Of a stretch of 64,000 nucleotides of DNA, positions 1 to 10,365 are shown in pieces; positions within the stretch are counted from its first letter, which is position 1; each line of letters starts with the position of its first letter. This DNA comes from Simmondsia chinensis (taxonomy: Eukaryota; Streptophyta; Magnoliopsida; Caryophyllales; Simmondsiaceae), in contig JAGTTD010000008.1 of assembly GCA_018398585.1 (NCBI GenBank), forward strand, positions 8,258,501 through 8,322,500. The letters are read 5' to 3'. A program made the translations under genes and the position numbers. The notes under the pieces are model-generated. The model searched no databases and was not told where the DNA came from. It saw only the letters and a program-made list of their open reading frames with translations.

Positions 1-109
1 CTTTCTTCAAGCCGTTCTGAGTCAGAAGTCCTTTCACACGGACTTGCCATAAGCTAAAGCTTCCCTGACCATTGAATTTCTCAACCTCGGTTTTAATACC
101 TGACGTCAT
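1..109 (-). CDS. copia gag N-terminus (partial)
   Basis: The minus-strand ATG at 109-107 opens 36 codons without a stop to the window edge. The start reads MTSGIKTEVEKFNGQGSF, followed by SLWQVRVKGLLTQNGL. This is the usual opening of plant copia Gag proteins: an acidic stretch, a KFNG or KFDG motif, then a tryptophan and a basic KxLL(T/V)Q(Q/N)G segment. Gag packages the element RNA into virus-like particles. The start codon lies 22 bp inside the PBS, as expected. Whether the rest is intact cannot be seen. Confidence 0.7.
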   Translation of the reverse strand, partial: MTSGIKTEVEKFNGQGSFSLWQVRVKGLLTQNGLKK

Positions 110-130
110 TGTATCAATTCGAAGAACCGA

Positions 131-142
131 GCTCTGATACCA
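131..142 (-). other. primer binding site, initiator Met tRNA
   Basis: The minus strand reads TTGGTATCAGAGC just inside the LTR end. This is the classic plant PBS complementary to the 3' end of initiator tRNA-Met, which primes minus-strand DNA synthesis. Confidence 0.85.
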
Positions 143-145
143 ATT

Positions 146-646
146 TGTGCGGAAATAAACAATATATTCAGATCTGGATCGAATCAAATGCCACGACAAT
201 AACGAGAAACAATCGGACTAAAAGAGAAACGAAACAATATACACAAGGATTTACGTGGAGACCCCTTTACAATCGAAAGGGGAGAAAACCACGGGAGAAG
301 ATCGGAGCTTTTATTATTGAACAAAAGAAGAAGACGAATTATAAAGATTCTCTCTCAACACACTCTCGTTTTATTGGTGCAGCGCCGCGCTGGGAATAAC
401 CTCACTTTGACTTTGGATACTTAATGACGAACCCCTACATTCGTTTATATAGACCGCGTAAAACCTGTTTCCCGATCGATCGGGGGGTCCCAATCGATCG
501 GTTTCTCACCGATCGATCGGCCGCCTCACTGGATGCGTCCTTGTTTACGTAACATTCCCGATCGATCGAGCTCCACCCGATCAATCGGGGTCTTCACGGC
601 CTTTCTTCTTTATGCGCCAAGTATATTTTGAGATATAAACCTAACA
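146..646 (-). repeat. copia 5' LTR (about 501 bp)
   Basis: Bounded by TG and CA: on the minus strand it starts TGTTAGGTTTATATC and ends CCGCACA next to the PBS. A TATA box (TATATAAACG) lies at 451-442 on the minus strand, with a cluster of palindromes directly upstream of it. The other LTR is outside the window. Confidence 0.7.
471..590 (-). promoter_or_regulatory. cluster of CCGATCGATCGG palindromes in the LTR U3
   Basis: Five near-copies of the 12-bp palindrome CCGATCGATCGG occur at about 471-484, 490-501, 509-520, 557-570 and 576-590. They sit just upstream of the LTR TATA box on the coding strand of the element. Position and repetition suggest transcription-factor or enhancer sites of the LTR promoter. 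That function is inferred. Confidence 0.5.
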
Positions 647-779
647 GTTTCATAATGCACTCAATATCTGATGAAATCAAATGGCGCTAAACAAACAAAA
701 AATATATTGGGCATTTTTTGGCTTGGTCGTTTTGTTTTATCAATAGGGCAATAGGATAAGCCTTCTTGGGTGTGTTTTT

Positions 780-966
780 TCTGAAGTAGCTATTTACATT
801 GTCTTTTGGTATTTAATTTTGGTGTCTTTAGCATTAGGCTTGCCCTTGTTATGGTGTCCAATTTGTTTTTGTGTCCTGGTCGTAGGCAACCTAGTGCCTT
901 GGGTTTGGTCCCTTCCCTGCAGCATCGTGTTTTCCAGAGCTTATAATTAAAAAAAATAATAAAAAA
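780..966 (+). mobile_element. possible LINE 3' end with A-rich tail
   Basis: A T/G-rich stretch ends in TTATAATT followed by an A-rich run (947-966). This looks like the 3' untranslated end of a plant L1-type LINE. No protein-coding part remains and no target duplication was found, so the call is tentative. A weakly similar stretch, with the words TCTTTAGCATTAGG and CCCTTCCCT, occurs at about 1449-1500. Confidence 0.3.
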
Positions 967-1636
967 TTGTGAGGCCCTCGTCCCATTTAAACTCCGTTTG
1001 ATAAATGAAAATTCCTCTTTCACTAGAATTTTTCTCTTGAAAAGATTTGTCCAAGGTAAACAAAATCCAATTGAAAGTTTTCCATTATTTGATTCAAGGA
1101 AAATCATGCCCTATCAATCTAATATTCCCCTTATTGGATTTGAATGTAAATATCTTGCACCAATCATTCTACACCTGTTAAAGAGAAATATAAGTAACTA
1201 TACTGCATATACAAAATATAAAAATGGAATTAACTATCCTACTTATATGTACTCATCATATCACAATTGAAAATGATAAATATTGTTATGCTTCAATGAA
1301 GAAAAAAGTACAACACAAGGTACATTTGATTGTGAATAAGTCATCTTCTCCTAGAAAGTAAATAATATAAGAAAGTATTTCTAAAAAAATACAATATATG
1401 AATATTATTCCTTTGTTTGTATAAAATGAGTGCACTATTCCTTACTTGTAGTCTTTAGCATTAGGGTATTTGCTACTAGGCCCTTCCCTCAGTCTTGCAT
1501 TAGAACATTAAGGGGGTGTTTGGTGCATAAGTGGTGGGAGCTAGTGTGAATAGATAGCTCATTCCAAGTTTTTTTGTTGTTTTATACATGAAAGTAGGAA
1601 TGAATTGGGCTTTGTTCTCACTTTTCATGACAAGGG
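967..1636. other. AT-rich intergenic DNA
   Basis: No gene recognised. Short open frames here lack any familiar motif. The right end (1510-1636) begins with GGGGGTGTTTGGTGC, a phrase often seen at plant MITE ends, but no matching inverted end was found. Confidence 0.4.
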
Positions 1637-2009
1637 TGATACAAGCCCAAATAGAATTGGGGGTATTGATACATATATTTTCAAGCCTGCCTCTTTGGTT
1701 GCCACGTCTTCCTAATGAGGTGGCATGCTTAGTCACTTCACTTAGATATTTTATATATAAATAAGGAATAGGGTTTAGGGGTGGATTGTGTATGATGTAT
1801 ATGTAACCCCTTCTTCTTCTTCCTTAAATTCTCTCTCTGTCTCCTTTTTCTTTTATGTAATTACTCAAATTTAGGAGATACACTCTCTATATATATATAC
1901 ACACACAAATATACAACGGGGTAGCCGTTAATGCCTCGCAGCTTCGATTATAGCTAGTGAGAGTACTTGATTCCATTGATTGAGCTAGATTTGATCTACG
2001 CTCGTATCA
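1637..2009 (+). repeat. 5' LTR of the small outer LTR element
   Basis: Starts TGATACAAGCCC and ends CTCGTATCA, directly before the PBS. It contains a TATA-like stretch (TTATATATAAATAAGG near 1750). It matches 8695-9093 along its whole length with many substitutions, so the insertion is old. Confidence 0.8.
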
Positions 2010-2010
2010 A

Positions 2011-2023
2011 TTGGTATCAGAGC
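2011..2023 (+). other. primer binding site, initiator Met tRNA
   Basis: TTGGTATCAGAGC lies one base after the 5' LTR, a perfect match to the common plant retrotransposon PBS. Confidence 0.85.
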
Positions 2024-2044
2024 TACCGTTCCTCAGCTTTGACA

Positions 2045-2380
2045 ATGGATTTCACCCTAAATCAAGCTTTTGTGGCTGGATTGTTGGATTTACATAAGAA
2101 ATGTGAGGAAATATCAAAAAAGTTGGATAAGGGGTTAGAAAAAATTCAAAGTAGTTGTAAAGAGGGGCGAGAAGAGTGGAGATATATGTATAAAAGCATC
2201 CAAAATACCTCTGTCACCTCTGATACAGCTCCTCCTACCACTGACACCACCACCAGCACCATCAGATCATCGGAACCTCCGCCTGAGACCAAAAACCCTG
2301 ATCGCAAGTCCGGATTGTCAGCATCAAAGGAGAATGGAATGAGGTTCAAAGATCAAAGCATGCCAAAACTGAATGAGTGA
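2045..2380 (+). CDS. short coiled-coil ORF of the outer element (gag-like?)
   Basis: The ATG 21 bp after the PBS opens 111 codons. Residues 1-55 are rich in Lys, Glu and Leu and look helical or coiled coil (LLDLHKKCEEISKKLDKGLE). Residues 60-100 are rich in Thr, Pro and Ser. There is no zinc knuckle or known catalytic motif. Its place suggests a remnant or reduced Gag. A longer open frame in the same region may once have existed, since the sequence after the stop still has protein-like composition in another frame. The function is not known. Confidence 0.45.
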   Translation: MDFTLNQAFVAGLLDLHKKCEEISKKLDKGLEKIQSSCKEGREEWRYMYKSIQNTSVTSDTAPPTTDTTTSTIRSSEPPPETKNPDRKSGLSASKENGMRFKDQSMPKLNE

Positions 2381-2713
2381 AAAATGATAATGAATAGTAG
2401 CTATGAAGTCAGGAACATTGACCAAAAGCCGAGACCAATGGTGACATTACCGATTGTACTGGCAGTGAACGCGCGGAGGTCTGAAAGGCGGAGATCGGGT
2501 ATGTCAAAGCAATTGGAGAGGTCTACAACTCCGTAGAGACCCCAGCACCTCTGTCACCACAATCATCACCTACATTGACACCGCGCATTGCCGGAGAACA
2601 AGGAAGGACCACTATCGTTGTTGGCTAGTGTGCGGTGGCCAAACACATTGTCGAGACAAAGAGGGAAACAGAAGAGGGTGTGGAAGTTGTGCAAACCACC
2701 AATGCCACCGTCA

Positions 2714-2994
2714 TGATACAGTTTAATAAGCAAATATGTAGTATAATTGGCAAATATGTGCTGTAATTGAATAAATGTGTAAGATTCCTTAGTTTTTAGT
2801 TGCTTCTTGAATGATGGAGAGAGTTAGTCATTCTTGTATAAAAGGGGAGCTTATACTTGTCAGTTGGCATCCAATGAAATGAGTACAATCTATTTCTCCC
2901 AAATAGCTTCTCTTCTTTCTCTCTCCCTCTCTTTCTTGATTGTCAATCTATCCTAACTATCAAGAATCTCAAGCTGTCGGGTTTTCTTGTATCA
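2714..2994 (+). repeat. 5' LTR of chromovirus
   Basis: A 281-bp repeat with TGATACAG and TTGTATCA ends. It contains TATAAAAGGGGAGC (TATA box) at about 2837-2850. It aligns end to end with 8068-8341; the two differ by scattered substitutions and small indels. Confidence 0.9.
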
Positions 2995-3047
2995 AAGATA
3001 TTAGAGCCCTACAACCCTCTCGCCTGTGGGGAAAATTCATTTTGGAA

Positions 3048-4080
3048 ATGGCAGAAAACACTAGATCAGAAATCAAAAGAATGGAAGAGGCGTTAACCTC
3101 TCAAATCAAAACAACGAATGAGTTGAAGAATTCTATTCATGAACTAAAGGACATGGTCATCGGGATGGCATTACGGCAGAGTCATTCAATAAAAGGGAAT
3201 TCGCATTAGGTAGCACATGAGCCTTCCATTCCAATACAACAATCGCATATGAAAGAAGGTAGTCAATCTTATTCAGCTCAATTAAGCAAGATTGAGTTTC
3301 AATTGTTCCAAGGGGAAGATTTGAATAGTTGGCTTTACATTTGTGATCAATTCTTCTCTACTGATCACACCCCTGATTTTGACAAAGTAAGGCTTGCATC
3401 AGTACACACGAGGGGCATTGCCTCTCAATGGCATTAACAATTTGTGAAGGGTAGAGGTCCTAATCATATCCTGAGTTGGAATGAATATGTGTCAACCCTT
3501 AAAATTTGTTTTGGAAACCCTTATGAAGATCCAATATCAGACTTAATGAGTTTGAAGCAAGAAGGTTCAGTGAAGGAGTATCTGTCAAAATTTGATTAAG
3601 TGGCAGTAAGAACAGACCTAAGGGAGTCACAACTAGTGAGTTATCTCCTAACAGGGTTACATGAGGACTTGGCATTAGAAGTAAGGGCCAGAAACCAACT
3701 AATCTACAACAAGTAGTATGTTTGGCCAAACTAGCAGAGGCTAAATTTGATGCACTTTCTAGGCAGTTGAAATACTCAAAAGTGCCCTTGCTGCCCACTC
3801 CATCAGGCCCTCAGCTGATGGCATCTCAGCCACCTAGTAATACAAAGACAAACTCCTTTCATAATTGAGCAACTATGCCGGTTACTGTTGCCAAACAATC
3901 ACACAAAACGCTGACTAAAGTAGAGTTTCAAGACAAGAAAGCAAGAGGGTTATGTTACTTCTGTGAGGATAAGTTTGAACCAGGGCATCGATGTAAGACC
4001 AAAGGACCACAGCTGTTCATCATTGAGCCAGAGAAGATGGGTTAGAAGAGCAGTTTGAGGAGACATAAATGAGTAGTGAG
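3048..4080 (+). pseudogene. chromovirus gag (broken)
   Basis: The ATG at 3048 begins MAENTRSEIKRMEEALTSQI, a charged helical start. Gag-domain remnants follow (FQLFQGEDLNSWLYICDQFF near 3298, GNPYEDPISDLMSLKQ near 3516). A zinc knuckle, CYFCEDKFEPGHRC, is at 3953-3994. Stops at 3207 and 3435 and further breaks up to 4040 interrupt the frame. Gag would form the particle and bind RNA through the knuckle. It directly follows the PBS, as expected. Confidence 0.8.
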
Positions 4081-4164
4081 GAATTGGTGGAATTGGAGAC
4101 AACACCACAAATCTCAGTCCAAGCTTTGGCAGAGACTCACAACTTTCAAACATTGAGGGTCATA

Positions 4165-6640
4165 GGATATGTGGGAAATCACCCTTTGCATATATTGGTG
4201 GACTAAGGATCCACTAATAACTTCATAGACTTTTCCTTGGCTTCGAAATGCAATTATAATATTAGGGAAATGGATCCTATAACTGTGGCATTAGCTGATG
4301 GTAGCAGTCTATGATGTGATAAGCAATGTTGTGAACCCTGCTGGAGGATGCAAGGATTCATGTACTCTGCCAATTTTATGTTAATACCTTTTTTTTTGGG
4401 GGGGTGTGATATGGTCCTTGGGGTAGAATGGCTATCTACTCTTGGAGACATTCAATGCAATTTCAAATCTCTCATAATGACATTCACCTTAGAAGGAGTA
4501 CTTCATGTGCTGCAAGGACAGACAACAACAAACTGCAAAATGGTTAGGCTCAAGGCCTTAACAAGAACATTGTCTAGTACTTCTTACATAGCCTTGTTAC
4601 AGGTAGCTCCTGCTACTCACTCAGAAGTAATAGCAGAGCTAATGTTGATGGGTAGGGATATTGATAAGGCAGATCATGGAGTAACGTATCCTAAGATAGA
4701 GCAAGTGCTACTGAATTTTGCAGATGTCTTTAAGGAGCCTCAGCAACTTCCACCATCTAGACCTTCATTTGATAATAAAATACACCTCAAGGAGGGTACA
4801 CCACCATAAAAAGAACGGCCCTACTGGTATCCTAATTTGCAGAAAGATGCTATAGAAGATATGATTGAGGAGCTACTTGCCGTAGGATATATTGAGCACA
4901 ATTCTAGTCCATATGCATCGGCAGTGGTACTTATTAAAAAGAAAGATGGCAGTTGGAGAATGTGCATGGACTATAGGGACTTGAATCAAGCAAAAATCAA
5001 AGACAAGTTCCCTATTCCACTTGTAAATGAGCTATTGGATAATTTGGGAGGAGCTAAGTTCTTTTCCAATATTGATTTGAGATCAGGGTATCACCAGATA
5101 CTCATGCATACAAATGACATCCAAAGACTACTTTGAAGACACAATTTGGACACTACGAATTCAGGATAATGCCATTTGGTTTAACAAATACACCCTCAAC
5201 CTTTCAATATCTGATGAATGCCATATTTGCTTCTTATTTGAGGAAGCTAATTCATGTTTTTTTGATGACATATTAATATATAGTGCTGATGTTTTTACTC
5301 ATGTTAAACACTTGCATCTTAGTTTTGATCTGTTGAGAAGTCACCAGCTATATGCCAAGAGGAGCAAATGTTGCTTTGCTGCATCACTGATTGAATATTT
5401 TGGCCATATTATATCATCACAAGGGGTTTCCACAAATCTTTAGAAGGTTGTAGCAGTGAAACAATGGCCCACACCTAGCAATATCAAAAAATTGTGAAGC
5501 TTCTTGGGACTAACCGGGTATTACCACAAGTTTATTAGAGGATATGGCAGTATAGCTAGACCCCTCACAGAATAGTTGAAGAAAGATAACTAGCAGTAGA
5601 ATGGCGAGGTAATTGCAGCATTTAAAACATTGAAGCAAGCATTATGCACAGCTTCAGTACTACCCTTGCATGATTTCAAGCAGCAATTCATTATGTAGAT
5701 AGATGCTTGTAATGTTGGCATAGGGACTGTGTTGATATAAGCATGGTTATTAAAATCCCGATTTAAATCTTAGAATCTTACAATTCTACGATTCCACAAT
5801 TGCCAACTGATTTGAATCTTAAGTAGAGTCTTAATTTTGTAGAATCCTACGATTCAGTGATATTACATGAAATTAATGGATATAATCATAACACGATTTT
5901 ACGATTCTACAGATCCAATCTCGATTCTACCAAGGTATACAAAAAAAAAGTTTAAATGTAAAAAAAAATCAAGCATAGATTATAAACGAACTTACTTTAT
6001 TAGTTTAAAGTAAAAGAAAGTTAATTAAGCATTATATATTTTAGCATCAAATAAAATTCGATTAACAGCACCTATCTTAAAAGCTCTCATGATTATTATA
6101 ACATAATATAATACATCTATGTTACATGATAATATTTTTTTATCATATTTTATTATATTTCTTATATATACCCATGTAAATAAAGGTTTTATTAATAATG
6201 TTCTGAATTATAACTCACATTAATATGAAAAACAATTATAGCATACATTTAGTAGAATCTTACGATTTTCGATTCGATTCTACAATTCTGATTCTAAAAG
6301 CCCCTACCGATTCTAAGTAGAATCTCGATTTTATCAACCTTGGATACAAGGCAATCATCCGCTTGCTTTCATTAGCAAACCTCTCAGTGTGAAGCATCAA
6401 TTATAGTCTGTGTATGAAGAAAGTGTTACTCTCCGTGGTGTATGCTATTCAACAATGGCAACAGTATCTCATCAATGATACCTTTATCATAAGAATTGAT
6501 CATGACAGCTTAAATTACTTATTGAAGTAGAACCTAAGCACGCACTTCCAACATATGTGGCTCTCCAAACTGTTGGGGTTCCACTATAGCATTCAATATA
6601 AGAAGGGGAAGGAAAATGTAGTCGTTGATGCTTTGTCTAG
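4165..6640 (+). pseudogene. chromovirus protease, RT and RNase H (broken, MITE-split)
   Basis: The aspartic protease core reads ILVD, then a stop (4204), then GSTNNFID, so the usual DSG site is hit by a stop. RT begins near 4837: SSPYASAVVLIKKKDGSWR, then FSNIDLRSGYHQI with the first catalytic Asp. A frameshift at about 5120-5136 precedes the second active site, FFDDILIYS (about 5257), where family members usually have YADD. RNase H starts at IDACNVGIGTVL (5700-5735), is cut by a MITE (5741-6342) and resumes as NHPLAFISKPLS, ending with DALSRI near 6630. In life these activities copy the element RNA into DNA. Confidence 0.85.
5741..6342. mobile_element. MITE of about 0.6 kb inside chromovirus RNase H
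   Basis: The RNase H reading frame is continuous if 5741-6342 is removed. The insert has inverted ends: GGTTATTAAAATCCCGATT at left pairs with the reverse complement of AATCTCGATTTTATCAACC at right. It is AT-rich and full of GATTCTA-type motifs near both ends. A short GATA-like duplication may flank it (GTTGATA and TTGGATA). It has no coding capacity. The superfamily was not determined. Confidence 0.75.
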
Positions 6641-6879
6641 AATATCAAGCCACAAAATTACTTGTTTGATGTTATTTGCAGTTGAGAGCAATATGTATCA
6701 GATGTTGCAATTGGAGTGGCAAAGCGATCCTCAACTACAGCCGCTCATTACTCAAATACACGATGGAAGTATGACCAACTCTCATTATACATGGAGCCAA
6801 AATCAGTTGAGGAGAAAAGACAGATTGGTAGTGGGACAGTCAGCTACATTAAGGCAAAAAATACTTCAATAGCTTCACT

Positions 6880-8037
6880 CTTCTTCAGAGGGTTAAATCC
6901 TTATTTTTCTAGAGAGGAATGACCAAGTCAGTGACTGTTTTGTGAGAGAATGTGTTGGTTGTCAAGCGTGTAAAAGCGAGAATGTTGCTTCTCCTGGACT
7001 GATCCGACCTTTGCCCATTCCTTCTATGATGTGGACACACATTGTAATGGATTTTATTGAAGGTTTGCCCCGCTTGTTTTGTAAAGATGTCATCTTTGTA
7101 GTGGTGGATAGGCTTAGTAAAGCTGCTCATTTCATGGCCCTTTACACATCCGTATTCAGCAGTGACAGTAGCCCAAGCCTTCATGGACAATGTTTACACG
7201 CTTTATGGGTTACCAAGCACTATTGTGAGTGAATAAGATGCCATTTTTCAGAGTGAGTGTTGGCAATCATTGTTTGCCATACAAGGAGTGAATTTACACC
7301 TCTCTACTTCATACCATCCTCAAGCCGACGGCTAAATAGAGGTATTGAATAGAGGGTTGGAAATATATTTGAGGTGCATGTGTAGTTCTAATCCTTCTCA
7401 TTGGTCTAAATGGCTTCCCATGGTTGAATGGTGGTACAATACCACATAGCACTACTTAACTCACAAGACTCCCTATGAAGCTATGTATGGCTAAGCTCCT
7501 CCTCATTATATTCCCTATCTGCTAGATGAAAGTGAGGTGGCAGCTGTTGATCAAAGCCTGACAAATAGGGAAGACATGATAAAAGTGCTCAAGTTCCATA
7601 TACAAAGAGGACAAAACTGAATGAAGCAGTATGCAAACAGAAAAAGGAGTGACAAAAGCTTTCGAATTGGGGATTGGGTGTACTTGAAGTTGCATTCATA
7701 TCGCTAGATCACAATGGCCGCAAGGCCCAATCACAGACTCTCACCAAAGTACTTTGGTCCATTTGAAGTAGTAGCAGTGATTGGTAAGGTGGCTTTCAGC
7801 TCGAAACAATTGAAGTTATATCAAGGACCATTGCCTAGTAGTATTATACCTATTCCTCAGCTATCAGCTGCAGTACAGGGCCGTGAACTAGAAACCATAC
7901 TTGCTAGACAGTTGGTATGCAGAGGCAATCGTGCAGCTACTAAGGTTCTCATTCAATGGAAAGGTGTACCAAAAGAAGCAGCTACATGGGAATTTCTCTT
8001 TCATATTGAACGCAGATTTCCTAAATTTCATCCTTGA
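6880..8037 (+). pseudogene. chromovirus integrase with chromodomain (broken)
   Basis: The zinc-finger remnant CVGCQACKSENV (about 6951) is followed by the core domain: HIVMDFIEGLP with the first Asp, a DAIFQSECW segment near 7236 with the second Asp just after a stop, and HPQADG, stop, IEVLNR near 7317 with the Glu. The C-terminal part includes DKSFRIGDWVYLKLHSYR and PKYFGPFEVV. The last 30 residues, KVLIQWKGVPKEAATWEF, are a chromodomain, which in this family reads histone marks and steers integration to heterochromatin. Several stops (near 7214, 7335, 7449, 7618) kill the gene. Confidence 0.88.
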
Positions 8038-8067
8038 GGACAAGGATGTTATTTGGGAAGGGGCTAT

Positions 8068-8341
8068 TGATACAGTTTAATTAGCAAATAGGTAGTATAA
8101 TTGGCAAATATGTGTTGTAATTGAATAATTGTGTAAGATTCCTTAGTTGCTTCTTGATTGATGGAGTGAGTTAGTAGTTCTTGTATAAAAGGGGAGCTTA
8201 TACTTGTCAGTTGGCATCCAATGAAATGAAATACAATCTCTTTCTCCCTAACAACTTCTCTTCTCTCGCTCCCACTCTTTCTTGATTGTCAATCTTATCC
8301 TAACTCCCAAGGATCTCTAGCTCTTGGGTTTTCTTGTATCA
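8068..8341 (+). repeat. 3' LTR of chromovirus
   Basis: 274 bp, colinear with the 5' LTR. It is preceded by a polypurine tract and followed by CGTCA, the second half of the target duplication. Confidence 0.9.
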
Positions 8342-8694
8342 CGTCACCAGAGCCACCGGAGAGTCGTATCATCTGCCGGATTCCAAGCTCCGCTTGCCGC
8401 CGTTCAACTCCTTCAGCCACCGGTGGGCCGCAGCTCATGGAACTTCATAGGTCAAAATTGAACATAGGATTGGGGTTTAACTTTTGGTCAAATTATAAAT
8501 ATACCCACTTAATTATTAATAGTTCTCAAATTACTTTCTGCTTGAAATTTTTAAGAGCAAAATTATTCAGCTTTAGCAAAATTAATTGGGTAAAATTTGT
8601 AACTCTAGCATTTGACTTGGGAGAATTATCTACAATTAGGAATTTGCTCGGTATCCATGACCCTTAGGGCAAGGGTCTTTGGAAGGGAAATAAT

Positions 8695-9093
8695 TGATAT
8701 GAGCCAAAATAGGATTTGGGGTATTGATACAGATATTCTCAATCCTAATACTAAGCCTGTCTCTTTGGTTGCCACATGGCCCTGATGAGGTGGCGTGCTT
8801 AGTTACCTCACTTAGATATTTTGTTTATAAATAAGGGGGTAGGGTTTAGGGGTGAATTGTGTATGGTGTGTGATGTAACCTCTTCTTCTTTTCCCTCACA
8901 TTCTCTCTATGACTTCTCCCCTTTTTTTTTTTTTTTTTTTTTTTGACACACAATTACTCTAGTATATGAGATATACTTCCAATACATATATAAACATTAA
9001 TGGGGCAGCCTTTACTTCCTTGTGGCTTAGATTATAGCCTGAGAGAGTACTTGATTCTACTGATTGAGTTAGATTTGATCTAAGTTCATATCA
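8695..9093 (+). repeat. 3' LTR of the small outer LTR element
   Basis: Starts TGATATGAGCC and ends TTCATATCA. It is colinear with 1637-2009 but expanded by a T run of about 23 bases near 8921-8943. Confidence 0.8.
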
Positions 9094-9768
9094 CAGGGAG
9101 GCTAGGTATAAGGGTGTGAGAGGGAGGATAGGCAATTCTAAGAGCCTGTTTAATAGCATAAAATAATTTTTCTTTTCCATTTTTAGCTTTTCCTTTCATA
9201 TCTAGTGTTCTTTTTCCAATTTTGCAACATAGAAAATTAGAAAATGAATTCAAGTGATTCATTCAAATTTTCTGAAAATCTAGAATGACACATAAGTAAC
9301 ATACAATGATATAGGAATCAACTTTTGTTGCCTTAACATAGAGCTGTAAATGAGCCGAGAGCATCTTTGTTCGAGCTCAAGCTTGATAAGGCTTATGGAG
9401 CTCAAGTTCGAGCCGAGCTCTTGCCAAGCTTTCCTAACCCTTGTTCGAGCTTTATTCGATAAGATTTTAGTGTGTTCGGCTCGTTAGCCTTATTGAGTTG
9501 GGTCAAGCTTATTATCGAGCAGAGTCAAGCTTATTATTGAGCCCAATCGAGCTTAAAACCTAGCAGAGCATGCTACTGAGTCGAGCTCACTACCAACGCT
9601 TTTCAAGTTACTATCAAGTTATTATCGAAACATTTTCAAACCAATATCAACTGTTAACGAGCTCTTAATGAGCTTTTAACGAACCCCTTAACAAGCTTTT
9701 ATTAAATCGTTTGTCAACGTTACCGAATGGAGCACCTTCTATTCGAACTAGGCTCGTTAAGCTTATCA
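9094..9768. other. non-coding DNA with GAGCTC/AAGCTT-rich repeat
   Basis: 9336-9768 is an unusual stretch dense in GAGC, AAGCTT and CGAGC words, beginning GAGCTGTAAATGAGCCGAG. It resumes after the next LTR element at 11907 (GAGCATGCTCGAACTGGGC). The wording resembles a plant MITE class whose ends read like 'AATGAGCCGAGC'. The left part (9094-9335) shows nothing recognisable. Confidence 0.4.
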
Positions 9769-9971
9769 TGTTGGAAAAATAAAATATTTTTATTGATTTA
9801 AAAAATCGGTTCTGTATTATTTTTACATGTACAAATTTTGCTGCGTATTATATGTATATCCATATTTAAATTCGAATTTTTTAAGAAATCAAGAGAAAAA
9901 TCATGAGAGATATGCAGTTACTGAAAAAATGGGGTGAAGAATTTTGAAAGTCAAAAGTTTATGAGCTTAAT

Positions 9972-9974
9972 ATG

Positions 9975-9999
<25 letters not shown>
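9972..9999. repeat. TA microsatellite
   Basis: A run of TA dinucleotides at the point where the 5' LTR copy breaks off. Confidence 0.8.
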
Positions 10000-10007
<8 letters not shown>

Positions 10008-10334
10008 GTGGTGTGTTCTTATCAGAGTGTGAGAGTGTGAGAGGGGCGAATCCTGATCCTCCATTATAATGGATGGACAAGATTTGTTAGACATTTAAAA
10101 AAATAATAATTTACGGTTAAGATTTATTGACTACAACAACAACAACAGTCCCAATGCCTCGCGGCTCCCGCAGAAAGCAGGGTCTGAGAGGGGTGATGTA
10201 TGCAGCCTTACCCCTTCCGGGTGGAAAGGAGGCTATTTTCGAGGACCCCCAACCTGAAGTAATTGAGTTCTCGCAAATAAATCTCTAATTAATTACTAAT
10301 GAGTTTTGAGGAAAAAGAAGAAGGAGAAGAAGGA

Positions 10335-10365
<31 letters not shown>

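Larger units (their letters stand above)
1..646 (-). mobile_element. Ty1/copia LTR retrotransposon, 5' end only
   Basis: Minus-strand element that runs off the left edge of the window. Read on the minus strand it has an LTR (646 down to 146), a primer binding site complementary to initiator methionine tRNA, and the start of a copia-type gag. The order LTR, PBS, gag is seen directly; the copia assignment rests on the gag N-terminus. The rest of the element and the second LTR lie outside the window, so neither age nor completeness can be judged. Confidence 0.8.
2714..8341 (+). mobile_element. Ty3/gypsy chromovirus (Reina-like), complete but decayed
   Basis: LTRs at 2714-2994 and 8068-8341 start TGATACAG and end TTGTATCA. 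The exact duplication CGTCA is at 2709-2713 and 8342-8346. The domain order is gag, zinc knuckle, protease, RT, RNase H, integrase, C-terminal chromodomain, which defines a chromovirus. Short LTRs (about 280 bp) and about 5 kb total after removing an internal MITE suggest the Reina group; that rank is inferred. The PBS (3000-3010, ATATTAGAGCC) is a decayed initiator-Met site. The polypurine tract is GGGAAGGGGCTAT (8054-8066). Many stops and frameshifts make it inactive. Confidence 0.92.
1637..9093 (+). mobile_element. small non-autonomous LTR retrotransposon, split by a gypsy element
   Basis: Two related LTRs (1637-2009 and 8695-9093) flank an internal region interrupted by a complete gypsy insertion at 2714-8341. 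Without it and its 5-bp duplication, the element is about 1.8 kb with about 1.05 kb of internal sequence. It has an initiator-Met PBS, a purine tract before the 3' LTR (GGAAGGGAAATAAT) and one short ORF, but no protease, RT or integrase. The flanks AAGGG and CAGGG look like a decayed 5-bp target duplication. It resembles TRIM or small non-autonomous elements that depend on enzymes from another element. The internal remainders, 2381-2713 and 8347-8694, hold no recognisable gene. Confidence 0.75.
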
